From NCBI GenBank assembly GCA_963754845.1, contig CAVWHE010000001.1, positions 372,001 to 436,000 on the forward strand: a DNA stretch of 64,000 bases, given 5' to 3'. Within the stretch, counting starts at the first letter, position 1. Every line of letters starts with the position of its first letter. Below are positions 26,024 through 35,307 of the stretch, piece after piece. Position numbers and translations under genes: made by a program. Source of the stretch: JAKASV01 sp963754845. Its GTDB lineage: Bacteria; Babelota; Babeliae; Babelales; Vermiphilaceae. The notes under the pieces were generated by a model that was not told the origin of the DNA, did not search any database, and saw nothing but the letters and a program-made list of their open reading frames with translations.

Positions 26024-27073
26024 ATGAAATTCAGGTTTCTACCGGCCAAGAGGCTTTTCAGTCTTTTTTCCAACGACCTTGCCATAGACCTGGGAACGGC
26101 TAACACCGTCGTATACGTACGCAAAGGCGGCATTGTCCTCAATGAACCAACCGTTGTTGCCGTGAGACTCGGCACAAGCCAAGTTCTTGCTGCTGGCAGA
26201 CGTGCCAAAGAAATGCTCGGCAAGACTCCCGAAAATATCGTGGCATGTCGGCCAATGCGCGACGGCGTTATAGCGAATTTTGAGTTGACTGAGAGCATGC
26301 TTCGTTATTTTATTCGCCTTGTCCACAACGAGCGTCGGACGCTCATCAAGCCGAGCATGATCATCGGTGTTCCTTCGGGCATCACCGAAGTTGAAAAGCG
26401 TGCGGTCAAAGATTCGGCCATGCAAGCCGGGGCCCAAAAGGTTTACACCGTTATCGAACCGATGGCTGCGGCAATCGGCGCGGGACTTCCCGTGCAAGAA
26501 CCGTCGGGAAACATGATCATAGACATAGGTGGCGGCACAACCGAAGTTGCCGTTATCTCGCTTAAATCGGTTGTCTTTTGCCGGTCTATCCGCATTGGCG
26601 GCGACGAAATGGACACAGCGATTGTTCAGTACGTCAAAAGGAAGTATAACCTCCTCATAGGCGAACGAACGGCCGAGAGTGTTAAAATAGAAATTGGATC
26701 GGCTCTTTTGACTCCTGAATCAGCGCACGAATCAGTGGAGGTTAAGGGGCGCGATCTCATCACGGGTGTGCCAAAGACCATACGTTTGACGAGCCAGGAG
26801 GTCAACGAGGCACTCATCGAAACAGTCGCCAGCATCGTCGATGTCGTGCGCGTCGCCTTGGAAAACACACCACCAGAATTGTCGTCGGATCTTGTCGACC
26901 GCGGTATCACCATGGCTGGCGGCGGGTCCCAGCTCAAGGGGCTTGCCGGGCTACTTTCAAAGGAGACTGGACTGCCCGTCAACGTTGCCGAAGATCCCCT
27001 CTTTTGTGTTGTTCGTGGCATCGGACGCATGCTTGAAAATCTCGAATTTTTCAAAGAAGCGCTCATGGAGTGA
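26024..27073 (+). CDS. mreB: Rod-shape actin homologue MreB
   Basis: MreB is the bacterial actin that organises lateral wall growth at the inner membrane. Seen: the N-terminal amphipathic segment with KRLFSLFSNDLAIDLGTANT (phosphate 1), GVPSGITEVEKRAV, VIEPMAAAIGAG, the phosphate 2 loop IIDIGGGTTEVAV, and the adenosine motif MAGGGSQLKGLAGLL. About 349 aa, the usual length. The ATG at 26024 has GGGTG 6 bases upstream; GTG at 26015 would add 3 residues. The stop overlaps the rsmA start (GTGA). MreC and MreD are not adjacent, which is unusual. Confidence 0.95.
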   Translation: MKFRFLPAKRLFSLFSNDLAIDLGTANTVVYVRKGGIVLNEPTVVAVRLGTSQVLAAGRRAKEMLGKTPENIVACRPMRDGVIANFELTESMLRYFIRLVHNERRTLIKPSMIIGVPSGITEVEKRAVKDSAMQAGAQKVYTVIEPMAAAIGAGLPVQEPSGNMIIDIGGGTTEVAVISLKSVVFCRSIRIGGDEMDTAIVQYVKRKYNLLIGERTAESVKIEIGSALLTPESAHESVEVKGRDLITGVPKTIRLTSQEVNEALIETVASIVDVVRVALENTPPELSSDLVDRGITMAGGGSQLKGLAGLLSKETGLPVNVAEDPLFCVVRGIGRMLENLEFFKEALME

Positions 27074-27891
27074 CCGCTTACGGAGAACCCTTGAAACGGC
27101 ACGGCAGTGTACGAGGCATAGCTCTCAAAAAAACTTTTGGACAGCATTTTTTGCGCGACTTCAAACTCGCGCACAAGATTGTCGGCTACGTTGATCTTGA
27201 CGATGATACCAATGTTCTTGAAATTGGTTGCGGCGATGGCTTTCTCACGCAGGTCATTATCCAATGCAAGCTCAAGCATCTTTGGGTTTTTGAAATCGAC
27301 GAGCAGTGGGCACGCGACGTCGGCGGAAGATTGCACGACCCGCGACTTCAAATTTTTACTCAAGATGTCTTGAAGGCAGATTTTGGGCCTCTTGCAGAGT
27401 GGGGTCAATGGGCGCTCATCGCGAATTTGCCCTATAACATAACGCTGCCCTTTCTTCGCCTCCTTCATGCCAACCGTGCACTCTTTCGTGAAGGCATCAT
27501 TATGATTCAGGAGGAAGTTGCCAAAAAAATCGTGGCTACCCGCGGACGTGGCTATGGCTTTATTTCCCTCTTTTTTCAGCATTATTTCGAGTGGCGAGTA
27601 CTCGATAAAGTTGCACCTTCATCGTTTTACCCGCCACCCAAGGTGTTTTCGCGCTTACTTCATTTTAAACCAAAACGAGAGGTTGCACCTATCGAAAGGG
27701 AGCCGCAGTTTTGGACCTTCGTGCGTTCATGCTTTAAACAACCACGCCGCACGCTCAAAAATAATCTTGTGCAAGCCCACTGTCCCACGATTGCCATCCC
27801 TGCCGACACTTTGGCACTTCGTGCGCAACAAATGTCAATGGAAGAACTCGTGGCTCTCTTTAGCCTCGTTGGTTCGAGTGAGCAAACGTAG
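27070..27891 (+). CDS. rsmA: 16S rRNA (adenine-1518/1519-N6)-dimethyltransferase RsmA (KsgA)
   Basis: RsmA dimethylates two adjacent adenosines near the 3' end of 16S rRNA, a late 30S assembly checkpoint. Seen: KKTFGQHFLRD at about 20-30 (family signature), SAM motif LEIGCGDGFLT near 50, catalytic motif NLPYNI near 121, and FYPPPKVFSRLLHF near 198. About 273 aa. The start is a GTG overlapping the mreB stop by 4 bases, so translation is coupled. It converges with the zinc-finger gene after 31 bases. Confidence 0.94.
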   Translation: MTAYGEPLKRHGSVRGIALKKTFGQHFLRDFKLAHKIVGYVDLDDDTNVLEIGCGDGFLTQVIIQCKLKHLWVFEIDEQWARDVGGRLHDPRLQIFTQDVLKADFGPLAEWGQWALIANLPYNITLPFLRLLHANRALFREGIIMIQEEVAKKIVATRGRGYGFISLFFQHYFEWRVLDKVAPSSFYPPPKVFSRLLHFKPKREVAPIEREPQFWTFVRSCFKQPRRTLKNNLVQAHCPTIAIPADTLALRAQQMSMEELVALFSLVGSSEQT

Positions 27892-27922
27892 CCGCCAGCC
27901 GAGGAAGTGAGCGAAACCGTCC

Positions 27923-29455
27923 CTACTCGCCAGCTACGTTCTCCTCGGTTCCATGTTCTTTAAATAAGTGTCCCATCAGATAGCCTCTTATGGAGAAGCT
28001 GCACGTGCAGTACGGACACGCAAAAGTTTTTACTTCCATATGCGCGTGTCTTATGTGTTTTTCAAGGTCGGCTTTGAACCGCGTTTGGTAAGCACATTCA
28101 GAACATGCAAATCTTTTTCTTGTCGAATGAGCTGCAATATGGGCATCGAATCTAGGACGGTCGGCTGTAGTATAAAGAAAGCAGAGGTGACACCCATAGT
28201 GTTGTTTCTCTCCCGCGTAATGAGCTTCATGCCTGGCAACATCCTGTTTATATTTCGATCGAAAGCCACACTTCTGGCTACATTCAAAGGGCCGGTTTTT
28301 GTTGTGAGTCTGCTGATGGTAAATAAACCGGGACCTGGTATCTGTGGCATAGCTGCACGTGCCATATTCACACACAAACCTAGGAGCACCGCTATCTCTT
28401 ACCTCGCCAGCATAAGGGGCCTCATCGCCGATGACGGGAGAACCAAGGTGGGCGTGAGCACCATCCTCGCTAACATAGTCATCATCCTCCTCGACCTCCG
28501 TGTCAGAGTTCTCGGAGATTCCTTGGGCATAGTGTCGAGCAAAAGTGGTCTGCAGGATACCCATGCCATTATTACCGTTGGCAGCACCCTCCGGTCCACC
28601 GTGGACAAGAGGCGCCGCTGGAGCATATGTTTCCTCATGAGGCTGAACGCCTGCGACAGGGGCACTTTTAACTCTGTTGTTTCCGCTATCTCCTAATGCT
28701 CTGGTAAACTTGATCAGTCCTCCAACCATAACCTTGAGTGTACGACAATTCTTGGCAACTCCGGCAATGTGGGGGGCCGTGCTAGCCGCCGAGGACGCAT
28801 GCGTTGGACCTGGTACCGTGCAGACTTCGGAGGCGCAAGAACGAGCCGTGGTGGCTACATCGTTTTCATCATCGCTGCTGTTGTCGACTATTAGTGCGCG
28901 CGATCTCCTTTTTCTACGGTTGCCCAAGCTTAAGCCGAATCCACCCAAGGGTGAACCGGTTGAACCGCAGGCTTCCAGAACCGGTGCTTCTGAATCGGCA
29001 GATTTTCTGCGACTGCCTGTACTCGCGAGATCATGGACAAACTGAGTCACCTCGGCGACGGTGTTCCCGTTACCATTACGACGTTGCTTCAAGGGATGTT
29101 CTTGCGTTCCCTCTGACGTCTCGCTGTCCTCAATTCTGAGCGTCCTTCTCCTCTTGGTCGCCATGGTGGTACATGTGCCCACATTGCCGTGCTCTTCTCG
29201 CTCGCCCGCGATAGCACCGTCCTTTGCAACTGTTGCTACTGCCGCTCTAACCGGAGGAGCGTGAGGCGCAGTAAAAAGTGCGAAAGGTACACCTTGTCCG
29301 TTGGTTTCTGTAGTACCTGCCGCTCGACAGAAACTGGTGGTGGCCAAGGCGGCAGCTATACGGTCACCCTCGTTGCCACAGGCCGAGGGCTTCATGGCCG
29401 CGACATTCTGTGTCATTGCCACAAGTAGTGTTATCGTTAACGTTAAATGCTTCAT
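27923..29455 (-). CDS. Exported protein with five C2H2 zinc fingers and basic NLS-like patches (510 aa)
   Basis: The ATG at 29455 (GGAG 11 bases upstream) begins a signal peptide (KHLTLTITLLVAMTQNVAA). The C-terminal 150 residues hold five classical C2H2 fingers in tandem: C362-C367-H380-H384, C392-C396-H409-H412, C422-C425-H439-H443, C451-C454-H467-H472 and C480-C483-H496-H501. They have the Phe/Tyr-x-C starts and short linkers typical of eukaryotic transcription factors. The first 350 residues are low complexity, with basic clusters TKRRRTLR (about 100), KQRR (123) and NRRKRRSR (179) resembling nuclear localisation signals, and an acidic stretch (EVEEDDD) just before the fingers. Tandem C2H2 arrays are rare in bacteria. 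Inference: a secreted effector entering the host nucleus, acquired from or mimicking a eukaryote. DNA-binding specificity cannot be read. Confidence 0.85.
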   Translation of the reverse strand: MKHLTLTITLLVAMTQNVAAMKPSACGNEGDRIAAALATTSFCRAAGTTETNGQGVPFALFTAPHAPPVRAAVATVAKDGAIAGEREEHGNVGTCTTMATKRRRTLRIEDSETSEGTQEHPLKQRRNGNGNTVAEVTQFVHDLASTGSRRKSADSEAPVLEACGSTGSPLGGFGLSLGNRRKRRSRALIVDNSSDDENDVATTARSCASEVCTVPGPTHASSAASTAPHIAGVAKNCRTLKVMVGGLIKFTRALGDSGNNRVKSAPVAGVQPHEETYAPAAPLVHGGPEGAANGNNGMGILQTTFARHYAQGISENSDTEVEEDDDYVSEDGAHAHLGSPVIGDEAPYAGEVRDSGAPRFVCEYGTCSYATDTRSRFIYHQQTHNKNRPFECSQKCGFRSKYKQDVARHEAHYAGEKQHYGCHLCFLYTTADRPRFDAHIAAHSTRKRFACSECAYQTRFKADLEKHIRHAHMEVKTFACPYCTCSFSIRGYLMGHLFKEHGTEENVAGE

Positions 29456-29992
29456 GATGTATCGTGCTCCATAAATAAATATAAAACGTTTCTGAATACT
29501 GGTCTCAAACCCCTTAAGGACGAGCATCAGATTTTCTAAAAGTCACACGGACACGTACGAAATAAATTACGACGGCCTGCTTGCCACAACCATCGCCAAA
29601 AATGCCGATCATTGTTGAGGCGTATCCCAGGAGAATCGAACTGCGATTGCACTATAAAGAAATATAGTAAAAACATAAAATTATTCATATAGTCTAGTAT
29701 ATTTGCTAAGAAATATCAAAAAGTTGTTATTTTGTCGACGTCCTATACGAACGTTGTCCTTTTGGATCGATGCATTAAGAGGCGGCAGACTTCACTGCGA
29801 CACGAACCGTGGTTTTGGTGGAACTGCTGGCGAAGATGCATCGAAAGCCACGATGTTATGCGTCGCGCACAGCAATTGTATCTTCCCTGCAGGCCTGGAA
29901 TCGTACTAGTCAATGACAAAAACAAAGGGTATGCTGTGCGTATCGATCACCCTATTATTGAGAATTTGCGTCGGAGCGACGGAGAGCCTTGC
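29456..29992. other. AT-rich divergent intergenic region before bamA
   Basis: The 537 bases hold the divergent control regions of the zinc-finger gene and bamA. The middle (29630-29730) is AT-rich with several TATA-like boxes. On the minus strand TTGAGA (29508-29503) and TATATT (29483-29478) could drive the zinc-finger gene. The frame of bamA is open back to 29732, but no start or domain supports coding there. Confidence 0.5.
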
Positions 29993-32452
29993 ATGAAATA
30001 TTCACCCCGGTCCCTGTTCGTTGTGTGCTTCGCCGGCTGCGCCGTGGCCTTCTGCTTGTCGCTCTACGGGGGAGGTCCGGCTGATGCTCAGAACACCGGC
30101 CAATCCCAGGACCGGGCACGCCCCATCAAGGCCATCGTGGTTCATGGCAACAAGTACGTTCCCACGTCGGCCATTCTTAACCGTGTTCCTTTTAGGGTTG
30201 GCGAGCTCTTTAATCCTCTCAAAACAGGTTCCATGATTCGCGGGCTCTACAAGGACCTCAAGAGATTTCGCACCATCACGGTCAAGGGGAAAAATCTTGA
30301 CGATAAGGACATGGAGCTCCATATTTTCGTCGAAGAAAAAATTCCTCTCAAGGAAGCAACTTTTAAAGGCAATAGCCAGGTCAGCACCGCCGACATAACC
30401 AAGAAGATTAATTTTGCCGAAATTCCCGCCATCGACAAAGACGATCTTGTTAAATACATGCGTGTCGTGAGGAAGCTCTACGCTGACAAAGGTTTTCATC
30501 ACGTCGACATCAAACCCGACCTTATCATGCACGATGACGGAACGGCGACCGCAGCCTTTGACATCAAGGAGCATGCGCGGTCGATGGTCAAAAGAATACT
30601 TTTTGAGGGCAATCACGCGATTACCAGCAAAAAGCTCCGTGGTATGATCATGACGCGCGAAGAGTGGATTTTGAGTGCCATCGACAAATCCGGTATCTAT
30701 CAGCCGGAAAGACTTGAAGCCGACCGTCACTTTATCGAAACGCTCTACCAAAGCAGCGGTTATCTTAACGCCAAGGTAATCGATATTGACGTATCACCTG
30801 ACGAAAAAACCGGCCAACTTACCATAACGTACCACATCGAGGAAGGGGACCGCTATTTCATTAAGGATGTCAAGGCTCCAGGCAACGATATTCTCAGCGA
30901 GGCTCAAATTCTTTCGGCACTTCCTGTGCGCCCAGGGCAAATTTATTCGCGGGAACTCATCGCAGCCAGTATTCAGACGCTTGAAACAATTTGGGGCAAC
31001 CGCGGTTATGTTTATGCGCATATAGAACCTTCGATTATCCCCGATGATGAAACAAAGACCGTCAACCTTTCGTTTACCTCCGATATCGGTAGCAAGGTAT
31101 ATCTCAACAAAATAACCATCAAGGGCAATAAAAAAAGCCGCGATAAGGTTATTCGGCGCGCCATTACGCTCACTGAGGGAGAGCCCATCACGAATTTTCA
31201 CATGGAAAATTCAAAAAATCGTGTTGGATCGCTCGGTTACTTCGATCAAAACGAGGGCGTCAACTGGAAGATGACGCGGCTTTCGGAGGATCTTGCCGAC
31301 CTTGATCTTATTGTTAAAGAGGTGCCGACGGGTAACGCTCACATCAAAATTGGCTTTGGTGGTACCGACCGCGACATTCGCTCGCCCATAGCCGGTCTTT
31401 CGGCCGAACTTGCTGCCGCCGATCGTAATTTGTTTGGTAGCGGCATTCAGCTCAATGCTGCAGCACGACTCAGCAAAGATGAGCGTACATTCAATCTGAG
31501 CCTGGCAAATCCGTGGCTCTTTGACAAACCGCTTTTTAGTAAGGGCGAAGTCTACTATCGAAGTGCGGGATACGAAGAATTTCACCACACCAACCCCGTC
31601 AACGAGCGTGACTGTGGCGGCAATATAACGCTCGGTTTTGTCACGGGACCACGGTACTTTCCTTTCGTTGACGAAATGTTTGTGCGGGCAAACGTTGGCG
31701 TCGACAGCATCCGCTATGCGCAAAGACCGGTCGCTACCATGCGCGGCCTTGGCAGCGACCACGCGCGACGTGCGTATCAGGGCATTCTCGACAAGCTCTT
31801 TACCCCGGCCGATTTTGCCTGGACGGCACTCAATATCGGACAAGATACGCGCAATCACCCCGTTCATCCAAGCCGTGGACAATCGTGGCTCCTGGAAGCA
31901 CGAGTCGCCGTTCCCAGCGCCTCACGCTCCGTTGCCTTTCACAAGGTTGACCTCGACTTCAACTGGTACACGCCCTTCATCGGGGAACATGATCTTGTTT
32001 TTCATGCGCACAGCCACGTAGGTTTTGTTAATAACTTCCGAGGCTACGTCGTTCCCTATCGAGAGCTTTATAACATAGGCGGTCCGGCAAGCGTGAGGGG
32101 TTTTCTCTTCGGACAGATCGGGCCACAATTTATGTACGACGGTATCGGTGATCCCATAGGAGGTCGCAAGACCTTCTTCTGGAACGCTGAGCTCATATTT
32201 CCCATTACACCCGATTTTAACATGAAGGGTTTCTTTTTTTATGATGGTGGCAGCGGGTGGGATAATCCCTATATCAACGCTGACAATGCACGTTTCATAC
32301 GGAGCAATGGTTTTGATTATCGGCATTCGGTCGGCGTTGGCGTGCAAGTTCTGAGTCCTATGCCCGTCAAAATTAGCTGGGGCTTCAAGCTCGATCCGCG
32401 GCCAGGAGAAACGCCGTACGAGGTCCACTTTGGCATGATCTATGATTGGTGA
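29993..32452 (+). CDS. bamA: Outer-membrane protein assembly factor BamA
   Basis: BamA is the Omp85 core that folds barrels into the outer membrane. The ATG at 29993 (GGAG 8 bases upstream) starts a signal peptide (SLFVVCFAGCAVAFCLSLY). Five POTRA-like repeats follow at about 45-400, each with a G[NT]-type turn (VVHGNKYVPTSAI, TFKGNSQVSTADI, LFEGNHAITSKKL, VKAPGNDILSEAQI, TIKGNKKSRDKVI). The D15/Omp85 barrel then runs to the C-terminal Trp (VHFGMIYDW) and contains VRGFLFG, the loop-6 VRGF motif. 819 aa, usual length. It is followed closely by a porin-like gene. Identity is very secure. Confidence 0.95.
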   Translation: MKYSPRSLFVVCFAGCAVAFCLSLYGGGPADAQNTGQSQDRARPIKAIVVHGNKYVPTSAILNRVPFRVGELFNPLKTGSMIRGLYKDLKRFRTITVKGKNLDDKDMELHIFVEEKIPLKEATFKGNSQVSTADITKKINFAEIPAIDKDDLVKYMRVVRKLYADKGFHHVDIKPDLIMHDDGTATAAFDIKEHARSMVKRILFEGNHAITSKKLRGMIMTREEWILSAIDKSGIYQPERLEADRHFIETLYQSSGYLNAKVIDIDVSPDEKTGQLTITYHIEEGDRYFIKDVKAPGNDILSEAQILSALPVRPGQIYSRELIAASIQTLETIWGNRGYVYAHIEPSIIPDDETKTVNLSFTSDIGSKVYLNKITIKGNKKSRDKVIRRAITLTEGEPITNFHMENSKNRVGSLGYFDQNEGVNWKMTRLSEDLADLDLIVKEVPTGNAHIKIGFGGTDRDIRSPIAGLSAELAAADRNLFGSGIQLNAAARLSKDERTFNLSLANPWLFDKPLFSKGEVYYRSAGYEEFHHTNPVNERDCGGNITLGFVTGPRYFPFVDEMFVRANVGVDSIRYAQRPVATMRGLGSDHARRAYQGILDKLFTPADFAWTALNIGQDTRNHPVHPSRGQSWLLEARVAVPSASRSVAFHKVDLDFNWYTPFIGEHDLVFHAHSHVGFVNNFRGYVVPYRELYNIGGPASVRGFLFGQIGPQFMYDGIGDPIGGRKTFFWNAELIFPITPDFNMKGFFFYDGGSGWDNPYINADNARFIRSNGFDYRHSVGVGVQVLSPMPVKISWGFKLDPRPGETPYEVHFGMIYDW

Positions 32453-32480
32453 TTTCCATCACAAGTGAGAGTAGTTAGCC

Positions 32481-33881
32481 GTGCGAATGCAGATAAAATG
32501 CATCTGGTCCTTGTGTACACTCATTGCCTTTGTCACTAAAATTGCTCCCATGTCAACCGATTGGGAAGATCGTGCCGCGGCTTCCTTTAAGACTACGTCG
32601 ACGTGCCGCCAGTGGTTTGGCATTACAACATGCAAGCTGACGCCGGCTGAAAAAGAGCGTCCTTTCATATACGGCTTCGATGGCTACATCAAAAATGAAT
32701 CTTTCCTCGATTCATACCAATCTTACGGACAACTCCAAGCCCAGATGCTTTTTTATCCCAATCGCCCCTTTTATGACCGTTATGGTCGCGATATCAATGC
32801 CAAGGGCAGATTCAACATGATTGCCTTTGAAACACGTCTGCGTGGCGAAATTGCCGGCCCAGACGTGGGCAAAGCCCAAACGTGGGGTGTCCTTGAAGTC
32901 GATGCGTGGGCGTCGTGTGCTAACCTCATCGGCATTGTTCGCGTTCGCCATGCCTTTATGTACTTTGATTGGGGGACGAGCAAACTCCTCATGGGACAGT
33001 ACTGGCACCCCATCGTGGTTGAAGGATGCTTTGCCGAGACGGTATCATACAACACCGGTACCCCCTTCGATCCGTATTCCCGTGACGCGCAGATACGTTT
33101 TGTCAAAAGGTTTGGTACGGTCGATCTGACATTCGCCCTTCTTTCACATGCATCGTTTAGGTACCCTGGTCCACCGATTGATACGCGTGAGTACGGATAT
33201 GTAACACGGTGCAGCAACCTCGATTCGCTCTACACGCGCAATGCGATACTGCCAAACGCTCACGTGCGCGTCGAAAAAATCTTTGGCGATCACCACGTTG
33301 GCGTGGGCGTCGATGTCACGCGCCTCGTGCCGCGCCTTGTTACGGATAAAAATTTTCGTGTTACCGAATCTCTTATAAGTCCCATTGTCCTGGCTTACGC
33401 GATATTTCACTGGCAAACCTTTGACCTGCGCCTCAAGAGCATCTACGCCCAAAACGGTGCGGCATACGATATGATGGGCGGCTATGCTGTTTCTGGCATC
33501 GACCCAGTTACTGATGCGCGCACGTACACGAACTTATCGTGCATTTCGGTGTGGGCTGACATGGTTCATAAGGGCCGCGTCGAAACCGGCCTTTTTGTTG
33601 GTTACCTCAAAAACATTGGTGCATCGCAGCCCATCATCCCATCGATAGTTGATTCATACGGTCAGTGCCAATCGCTCATTTATGCACATGGTCGTGAAGA
33701 TGTCGATTATGCTTTCCGCTTCTCGCCACGCCTACGCTGGGCGCAACGCCCCCTCATACTCGGCATTGAATTGGAATATACGCGGGCTGCTTTTGGCACC
33801 GTTACGCGCACCGGTCGCGTCGACCGCACGACAAGCAGCAACAACCTACGGTTACTCGTTGCAACGTACTACTTTTTTTAG
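32481..33881 (+). CDS. Porin-like outer-membrane protein (466 aa)
   Basis: A signal peptide (IKCIWSLCTLIAFVTKIAP) is followed by a periplasmic/early segment and a run of barrel strands. Features such as GQYWHPIVVEGCFAETVSYNTGTPFDPYSRDAQIRF and RFSPRLRWAQRPLILGIELEYTRA resemble proteins annotated as porins in other Gram-negative groups. The chain ends LRLLVATYYFF with C-terminal Phe, the barrel assembly signal. GTG at 32481 (GAGAG 9 bases upstream) or ATG at 32487 can be the start. It is 28 bases after bamA and probably in its operon. Specific substrate unknown. Confidence 0.7.
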   Translation: MRMQIKCIWSLCTLIAFVTKIAPMSTDWEDRAAASFKTTSTCRQWFGITTCKLTPAEKERPFIYGFDGYIKNESFLDSYQSYGQLQAQMLFYPNRPFYDRYGRDINAKGRFNMIAFETRLRGEIAGPDVGKAQTWGVLEVDAWASCANLIGIVRVRHAFMYFDWGTSKLLMGQYWHPIVVEGCFAETVSYNTGTPFDPYSRDAQIRFVKRFGTVDLTFALLSHASFRYPGPPIDTREYGYVTRCSNLDSLYTRNAILPNAHVRVEKIFGDHHVGVGVDVTRLVPRLVTDKNFRVTESLISPIVLAYAIFHWQTFDLRLKSIYAQNGAAYDMMGGYAVSGIDPVTDARTYTNLSCISVWADMVHKGRVETGLFVGYLKNIGASQPIIPSIVDSYGQCQSLIYAHGREDVDYAFRFSPRLRWAQRPLILGIELEYTRAAFGTVTRTGRVDRTTSSNNLRLLVATYYFF

Positions 33882-33911
33882 ATCGTGTTCTGATTTTAGA
33901 TCGTGTTCTGA
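33877..33911. repeat. 17-bp tandem duplication at the porin stop
   Basis: TTTAGATCGTGTTCTGA occurs at 33877-33893 and again at 33895-33911. The first copy contains the stop codon. Confidence 0.8.
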
Positions 33912-34336
33912 AACATTGCGTGGAGCATAGTTCGGGAAACGACAACCGTCACCGTAGTGTGCGCGCAGTGGCTGATCATTGTATCTGTAGCTTTGTGTTG
34001 ATAAGCCCTGAGCGGGCACGGTTGTTTTTGACAACTATATGCTTTCTTGTAATTCTTATGGCGGCGAATCTTTGGACGCTTTGTTACTGCTGGTGTATGC
34101 GTCGTGAAATCCTGATTTTTTGCCGTTCATCATAGGCACATCGTAACGATAATTTTAGACTAGGAAGTATCGAGCCTGCATCAAATTATTGCAATTTGAG
34201 CATTAAATTTTGTAGCCTTAGTCAGTAAACGCATAGTGCGTGGTTGGGAAAGTACGGAAGAAACTGATCATGAAACTTTTTTCTTCGGCGTGGTTGTATA
34301 GACTAAGTTTAAGTACAACGCCTATCCTCAGCGGCT
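33882..34336. other. Intergenic region, no gene supported
   Basis: It lies between the porin and the converging vapC-like gene. It is lower in GC than its neighbours. It contains the short duplication at 33877 and a weak copy of the dispersed repeat (34112-34135). No frame here has a credible ribosome-binding site. Confidence 0.5.
34112..34135. repeat. Dispersed intergenic repeat, weak copy
   Basis: CTGATTTTTTGCCG followed by TTCATCATAG matches the ends of the repeats at 5101 and 41741, with differences in the middle. Confidence 0.35.
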
Positions 34337-34753
34337 TCATGCAAACGGATTTTGGATGGACAATATTTTGTTCACGACATGTGTGTTGTGCATGTCCTCT
34401 GAATACAGCACGGAACACAAATTTTCTATGGCCGAAGCTACAATCAAGCTGTCAAAATAAGAATATTTATGGATTTCGCTGATCTCTAGCGCGCACCTTA
34501 TTGTCTCGAGGGTGACGAGTGACACCATAAAAGATGACTCAAGCTCGCAAACCACGTCCTTAAGGATGGCAATGGGAACATCCCTTTTTTTGTGCATTAC
34601 GTTGACAAATTCATTGACGACTTGCGTACTTATGACCATTTCTCGCGCGCTCTTAAGCAACTTCTGAACAACTAACCGCTTGGCTGTCTCATCGCAAGAA
34701 TAAGCATACATCAAAACGTTGGTGTCGATGAAAACTCTTGCTTCATCGTTCAT
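34337..34753 (-). CDS. vapC: PIN-domain toxin, VapC-like
   Basis: PIN-domain RNases cleave RNA with a cluster of acidic residues and Mg2+. Seen in this 138-aa protein: VFIDTNVLMYAYS at 6-18 (first Asp and Asn), a conserved Glu in STQVVNEFVNVM, Asp in the third motif YFDSLIVASA and the late acidic motif LYSEDM. The start is the ATG at 34753; the frame runs further upstream, but there it overlaps the antitoxin. It overlaps the upstream antitoxin gene by 11 bases. This is the usual type II pair, with the toxin second. Target RNA unknown. Confidence 0.85.
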   Translation of the reverse strand: MNDEARVFIDTNVLMYAYSCDETAKRLVVQKLLKSAREMVISTQVVNEFVNVMHKKRDVPIAILKDVVCELESSFMVSLVTLETIRCALEISEIHKYSYFDSLIVASAIENLCSVLYSEDMHNTHVVNKILSIQNPFA

Positions 34754-34961
34754 GTGCCTGGTCCCTATCAAGTATAAGCCCCTTTGTATGTACACTCATT
34801 GCTTTGAGTTGCCGTCGCACGCGCTTCTTTTGTCTGGCTTCGGGGACATTTTCTGCAACAAGGATTATTATCCTGAGCTCGTGTTCAAGTTCCTTCCAGT
34901 ACTTCTTTGGAATTTTAATCACCCCATCATGTACAGTCGCAACAAACTCTATGGCCTTCAT
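34743..34961 (-). CDS. vapB: VapB-like antitoxin
   Basis: A 72-aa protein beginning MKAIEFVATVHDGVIKIPKKY, the swapped-hairpin (AbrB/DUF2281-like) pattern of small antitoxins, followed by a charged C-terminal tail (EARQKKRVRRQLKAM) fit to wrap the toxin. It stands directly upstream of the PIN-domain toxin with an 11-base overlap. GGGG precedes the ATG at 34961 at a long spacing. A strong minus-strand promoter lies at 35046-35018. It probably autoregulates the operon. Confidence 0.75.
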   Translation of the reverse strand: MKAIEFVATVHDGVIKIPKKYWKELEHELRIIILVAENVPEARQKKRVRRQLKAMSVHTKGLILDRDQAHER

Positions 34962-35017
34962 CGTGGTGTTTCCCCGACCCCCCAAAAAAATTTTCAGACT
35001 GACATAGCATGCCATTT

Positions 35018-35046
35018 ATTATACTATGGAGGTTTTATGACAACAA
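35018..35046 (-). promoter_or_regulatory. Promoter of the VapBC-like operon
   Basis: On the minus strand TTGTTG (35046-35041), a 17-nt spacer and a perfect -10 TATAAT (35023-35018) lie about 60 bases before vapB. It is the best -10 match found in the window. Confidence 0.65.
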
Positions 35047-35165
35047 GTACCTGGGTTGGTTTTTTCTTGCTTCGCTTTGCTCATCTCTGGGAACCGGGCA
35101 CCGTCAAGTATGAAGTGCACCACCGAGGAAAGAGCACGCACTTGTGTGGCACTAATCATTTTTAA
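35037..35165 (+). CDS. Possible 42-aa peptide gene
   Basis: An ATG at 35037 is preceded by GGAGG 4 bases upstream and opens 42 codons to TAA. The peptide (start MTTSTWVGFFLLRFAHLW, end THLCGTNHF) has a short hydrophobic stretch and no recognised family. It overlaps the vapBC promoter on the opposite strand. The strong ribosome-binding site is the only positive evidence, so it may be chance. Confidence 0.35.
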   Translation: MTTSTWVGFFLLRFAHLWEPGTVKYEVHHRGKSTHLCGTNHF

Positions 35166-35211
35166 CAGCACGTAGAGCGCGTCTGGCGAAAGACGTTGTT
35201 AAGCGTGAGTC

Positions 35212-35241
35212 TTGGACTTGGGTACTACCGCATGCTAGACT
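35212..35241 (+). promoter_or_regulatory. Candidate promoter for rseP
   Basis: TTGGAC (35212-35217), an 18-nt spacer and TAGACT (35236-35241) lie about 65 bases before the rseP start. Confidence 0.55.
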
Positions 35242-35307
35242 TGGAACGTATACAACGCCGCCATCGGGGGGCAGCTGCGGTAAAACCCTTAAAACCAAGG
35301 ATTGTTT

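Noticed and set aside
26626..27582. 318-aa minus-strand frame across mreB and rsmA
   Set aside because: It is antisense to two securely identified genes and has no family features.
29732..29992. 87-codon extension of bamA
   Set aside because: The signal peptide begins at 29993 with a ribosome-binding site; the extension has no domain.
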